This document shows positions 5,807-6,984 of a stretch of 6,984 nt of DNA, piece after piece (positions within the stretch are counted from its first letter, which is position 1; each line of letters begins with the position of its first letter). The notes beneath the pieces are model-generated. The model saw nothing but the letters and a program-made list of their open reading frames with translations. It had not been told where the DNA came from and ran no database searches. Position numbers and translations under genes: made by a program. Source of the DNA: an uncultured Collinsella sp. (GTDB lineage Bacteria; Actinomycetota; Coriobacteriia; Coriobacteriales; Coriobacteriaceae). Location: contig CABQNA010000076.1 in the NCBI GenBank assembly GCA_902465425.1, forward strand, positions 1 through 6,984, written 5' to 3'.

Positions 5807-6984
5807 ATGGACGCTGCGATTCAGTACATCTTGTACTTTGCCGTGCTCGTCGTCCTGGCCGTTCCGCTCGGTCGGTTCATGGCCCATATCATGGATGGTG
5901 AGCATACGTTCCTGTCGCCTGTGATTGCTCCTGTGGAGCGTGGCGTCTATCGTCTGCTTCGCATCGACGCGGCAGGGCAGATGGGGTGTAGGCGCTATCT
6001 GGCGAGCGTGCTGGTCTTTTCGGGGATTGGCCTCGTGGCTCTTGTGGCACTCCAGGTGTTTCAGTCCTTCTTGCCAGGCAATCCCCAGCACCTGCCGGGT
6101 GTGTCATGGGACCTGTCGTTCAATACGGCTGCTTCCTTCATAACCAACACCAACTGGCAGTCCTACTCCGGTGAGACCACCCTGTCCTACCTTGTGCAGT
6201 TCATGGGTCTCACCGTGCAGAACTTCGTTTCCGCCGGCACCGGTATCGCGGTCATGTTCGCGCTGATCCGCGGCTTCCGTCAGGTCAAGGAGCAGGGTCT
6301 GGGTTCCTTCTGGGTCGACCTCACCCGCACCGTCCTGTATGTGCTCATCCCGCTGAACCTCGTGTTCGGCATCTGCCTGGCTGCCGGTGGCGTCATCTCC
6401 AACTTCCAGCCGGCTCAGAAGGCTGAGCTCGTAGAGCCCGTCGCTGTCCAGCCTAATGCAGACGGCGGCTGGAGCGTCATCGACGGCGCCGAGATCGAGG
6501 GCGACACGGTCAAGGTCGACGGCAAGGTTGTCGAGGGCGCGCGCGTGGTCACCGAGCAGTTCCTGCCCCAGGGTCCCGCGGCTCCTCAGGTCGCCATCAA
6601 GCAGTCCGGCACCAACGGCGGCGGCTTCTTCGGAGTGAACTCCGCTCATCCGTATGAGAACCCCAGTGCCTTCACCAACATCATTGAGATGACCAGCCTG
6701 CTGCTGATCCCGGCCGCCTGCTGCTTCACCTTCGGTATCGGCGTCAAGAACACCAAGCAGGGCAAGGCCATCTTTGCCGCCATGTTCATCCTGCTGGTGA
6801 TCTTCACCGGCATCATCGCCCTCAACGAGCATGCGGGCACCCCGCAGCTGGCCGATGGCGGAGCGGTCAATATCGAGATGACCGACGGCCAGGCCGGCGG
6901 CAACATGGAGGGCAAGGAGAGCCGCTTCGGTATCGCCTCCTCTTCCACCTGGTCTGCTTTCACGACGGCTGCTTCCAACGGCTC
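5807..6984 (+). CDS. kdpA: KdpA, K+-binding and translocating subunit (3'-truncated)
   Basis: The first 392 codons of KdpA (family length about 550-600), the channel-like membrane subunit that selects K+ in the ATP-driven KdpFABC pump; the frame is open at the window edge. Three of four selectivity-filter repeats are visible: FITNTNWQSY (111-120), SGTNGGGFFGVNSAHPYENP (267-286) and TTAASNG at the end (386-392). The fourth lies outside. Hydrophobic helices are seen at about 7-25, 64-84, 126-155, 175-200, 291-312 and 321-339. Between NFQ (199-201) and QGP (255-257) there is a hydrophilic, acidic stretch that I judge about 30 residues longer than in E. coli KdpA. ATG 5807 is 3 nt after kdpF; GAGGAG at 5788-5793 is 13 nt upstream, a long spacing. 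Serine and threonine codon use changes near codon 105: TCG/ACG before, almost all TCC/ACC after. kdpB and kdpC are expected downstream. Confidence 0.96.
   Translation, partial: MDAAIQYILYFAVLVVLAVPLGRFMAHIMDGEHTFLSPVIAPVERGVYRLLRIDAAGQMGCRRYLASVLVFSGIGLVALVALQVFQSFLPGNPQHLPGVSWDLSFNTAASFITNTNWQSYSGETTLSYLVQFMGLTVQNFVSAGTGIAVMFALIRGFRQVKEQGLGSFWVDLTRTVLYVLIPLNLVFGICLAAGGVISNFQPAQKAELVEPVAVQPNADGGWSVIDGAEIEGDTVKVDGKVVEGARVVTEQFLPQGPAAPQVAIKQSGTNGGGFFGVNSAHPYENPSAFTNIIEMTSLLLIPAACCFTFGIGVKNTKQGKAIFAAMFILLVIFTGIIALNEHAGTPQLADGGAVNIEMTDGQAGGNMEGKESRFGIASSSTWSAFTTAASNG

Noticed and set aside
6104..6832. A 242-codon minus-strand open frame opposite kdpA.
   Set aside because: kdpA carries the conserved filter repeats. 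The antisense product is a Gly/Asp/Glu-rich shadow of C-ending codons.
1..6984. CRISPR arrays, tRNA or rRNA genes, insertion sequences or attachment sites.
   Set aside because: No regularly spaced repeats, cloverleaf, transposase or flanking direct/inverted repeats were seen.

Overview
The window is G+C-rich (near 60% by eye) and tightly packed, with GTG as well as ATG starts. Gene content and codon style suggest an anaerobic actinobacterium, perhaps of the Coriobacteriia (Collinsella-like). That placement is an inference from overall character, not from a marker gene.

Layout. (1) Positions 1-620, + strand: the 3' part of a TIM-barrel sugar phosphate isomerase/epimerase, cut by the window edge. 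(2) A strong G+C-rich hairpin (660-698), then 725-1942, + strand: a stand-alone FAD/NAD(P) oxidoreductase of the glutamate synthase small-subunit (GltD) type with an N-terminal eight-cysteine Fe-S domain. (3) A convergent gap with an intrinsic-terminator-like hairpin (1959-2029). (4) Positions 5472 down to 2040, - strand: kdpD and kdpE, a sensor kinase and response regulator whose coding regions overlap by 8 bp. (5) A 244-bp divergent control region (5473-5716) with a candidate KdpE direct repeat, a dyad, a -10 candidate for kdpF and a leader able to form mutually exclusive hairpins. (6) Positions 5717 to the window end, + strand: kdpF (28 codons) and the first 392 codons of kdpA. kdpA runs off the edge, with kdpB and kdpC expected beyond it.

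How the genes work together. KdpD senses K+ limitation or osmotic stress and phosphorylates KdpE, which should activate the divergent kdpFABC operon for the high-affinity K+ pump. The control region lies between the regulators and the pump, so KdpE could act on both promoters. The oxidoreductase and isomerase are metabolic neighbours with no visible functional link to Kdp.

No wholly new system is evident. The most worthwhile observations are in the kdpF control region (direct repeat, dyad, switch-like leader), in kdpA (a codon-usage shift near codon 105 and an enlarged extracellular loop), and in the altered nucleotide-binding motif of the orphan GltD-like protein.
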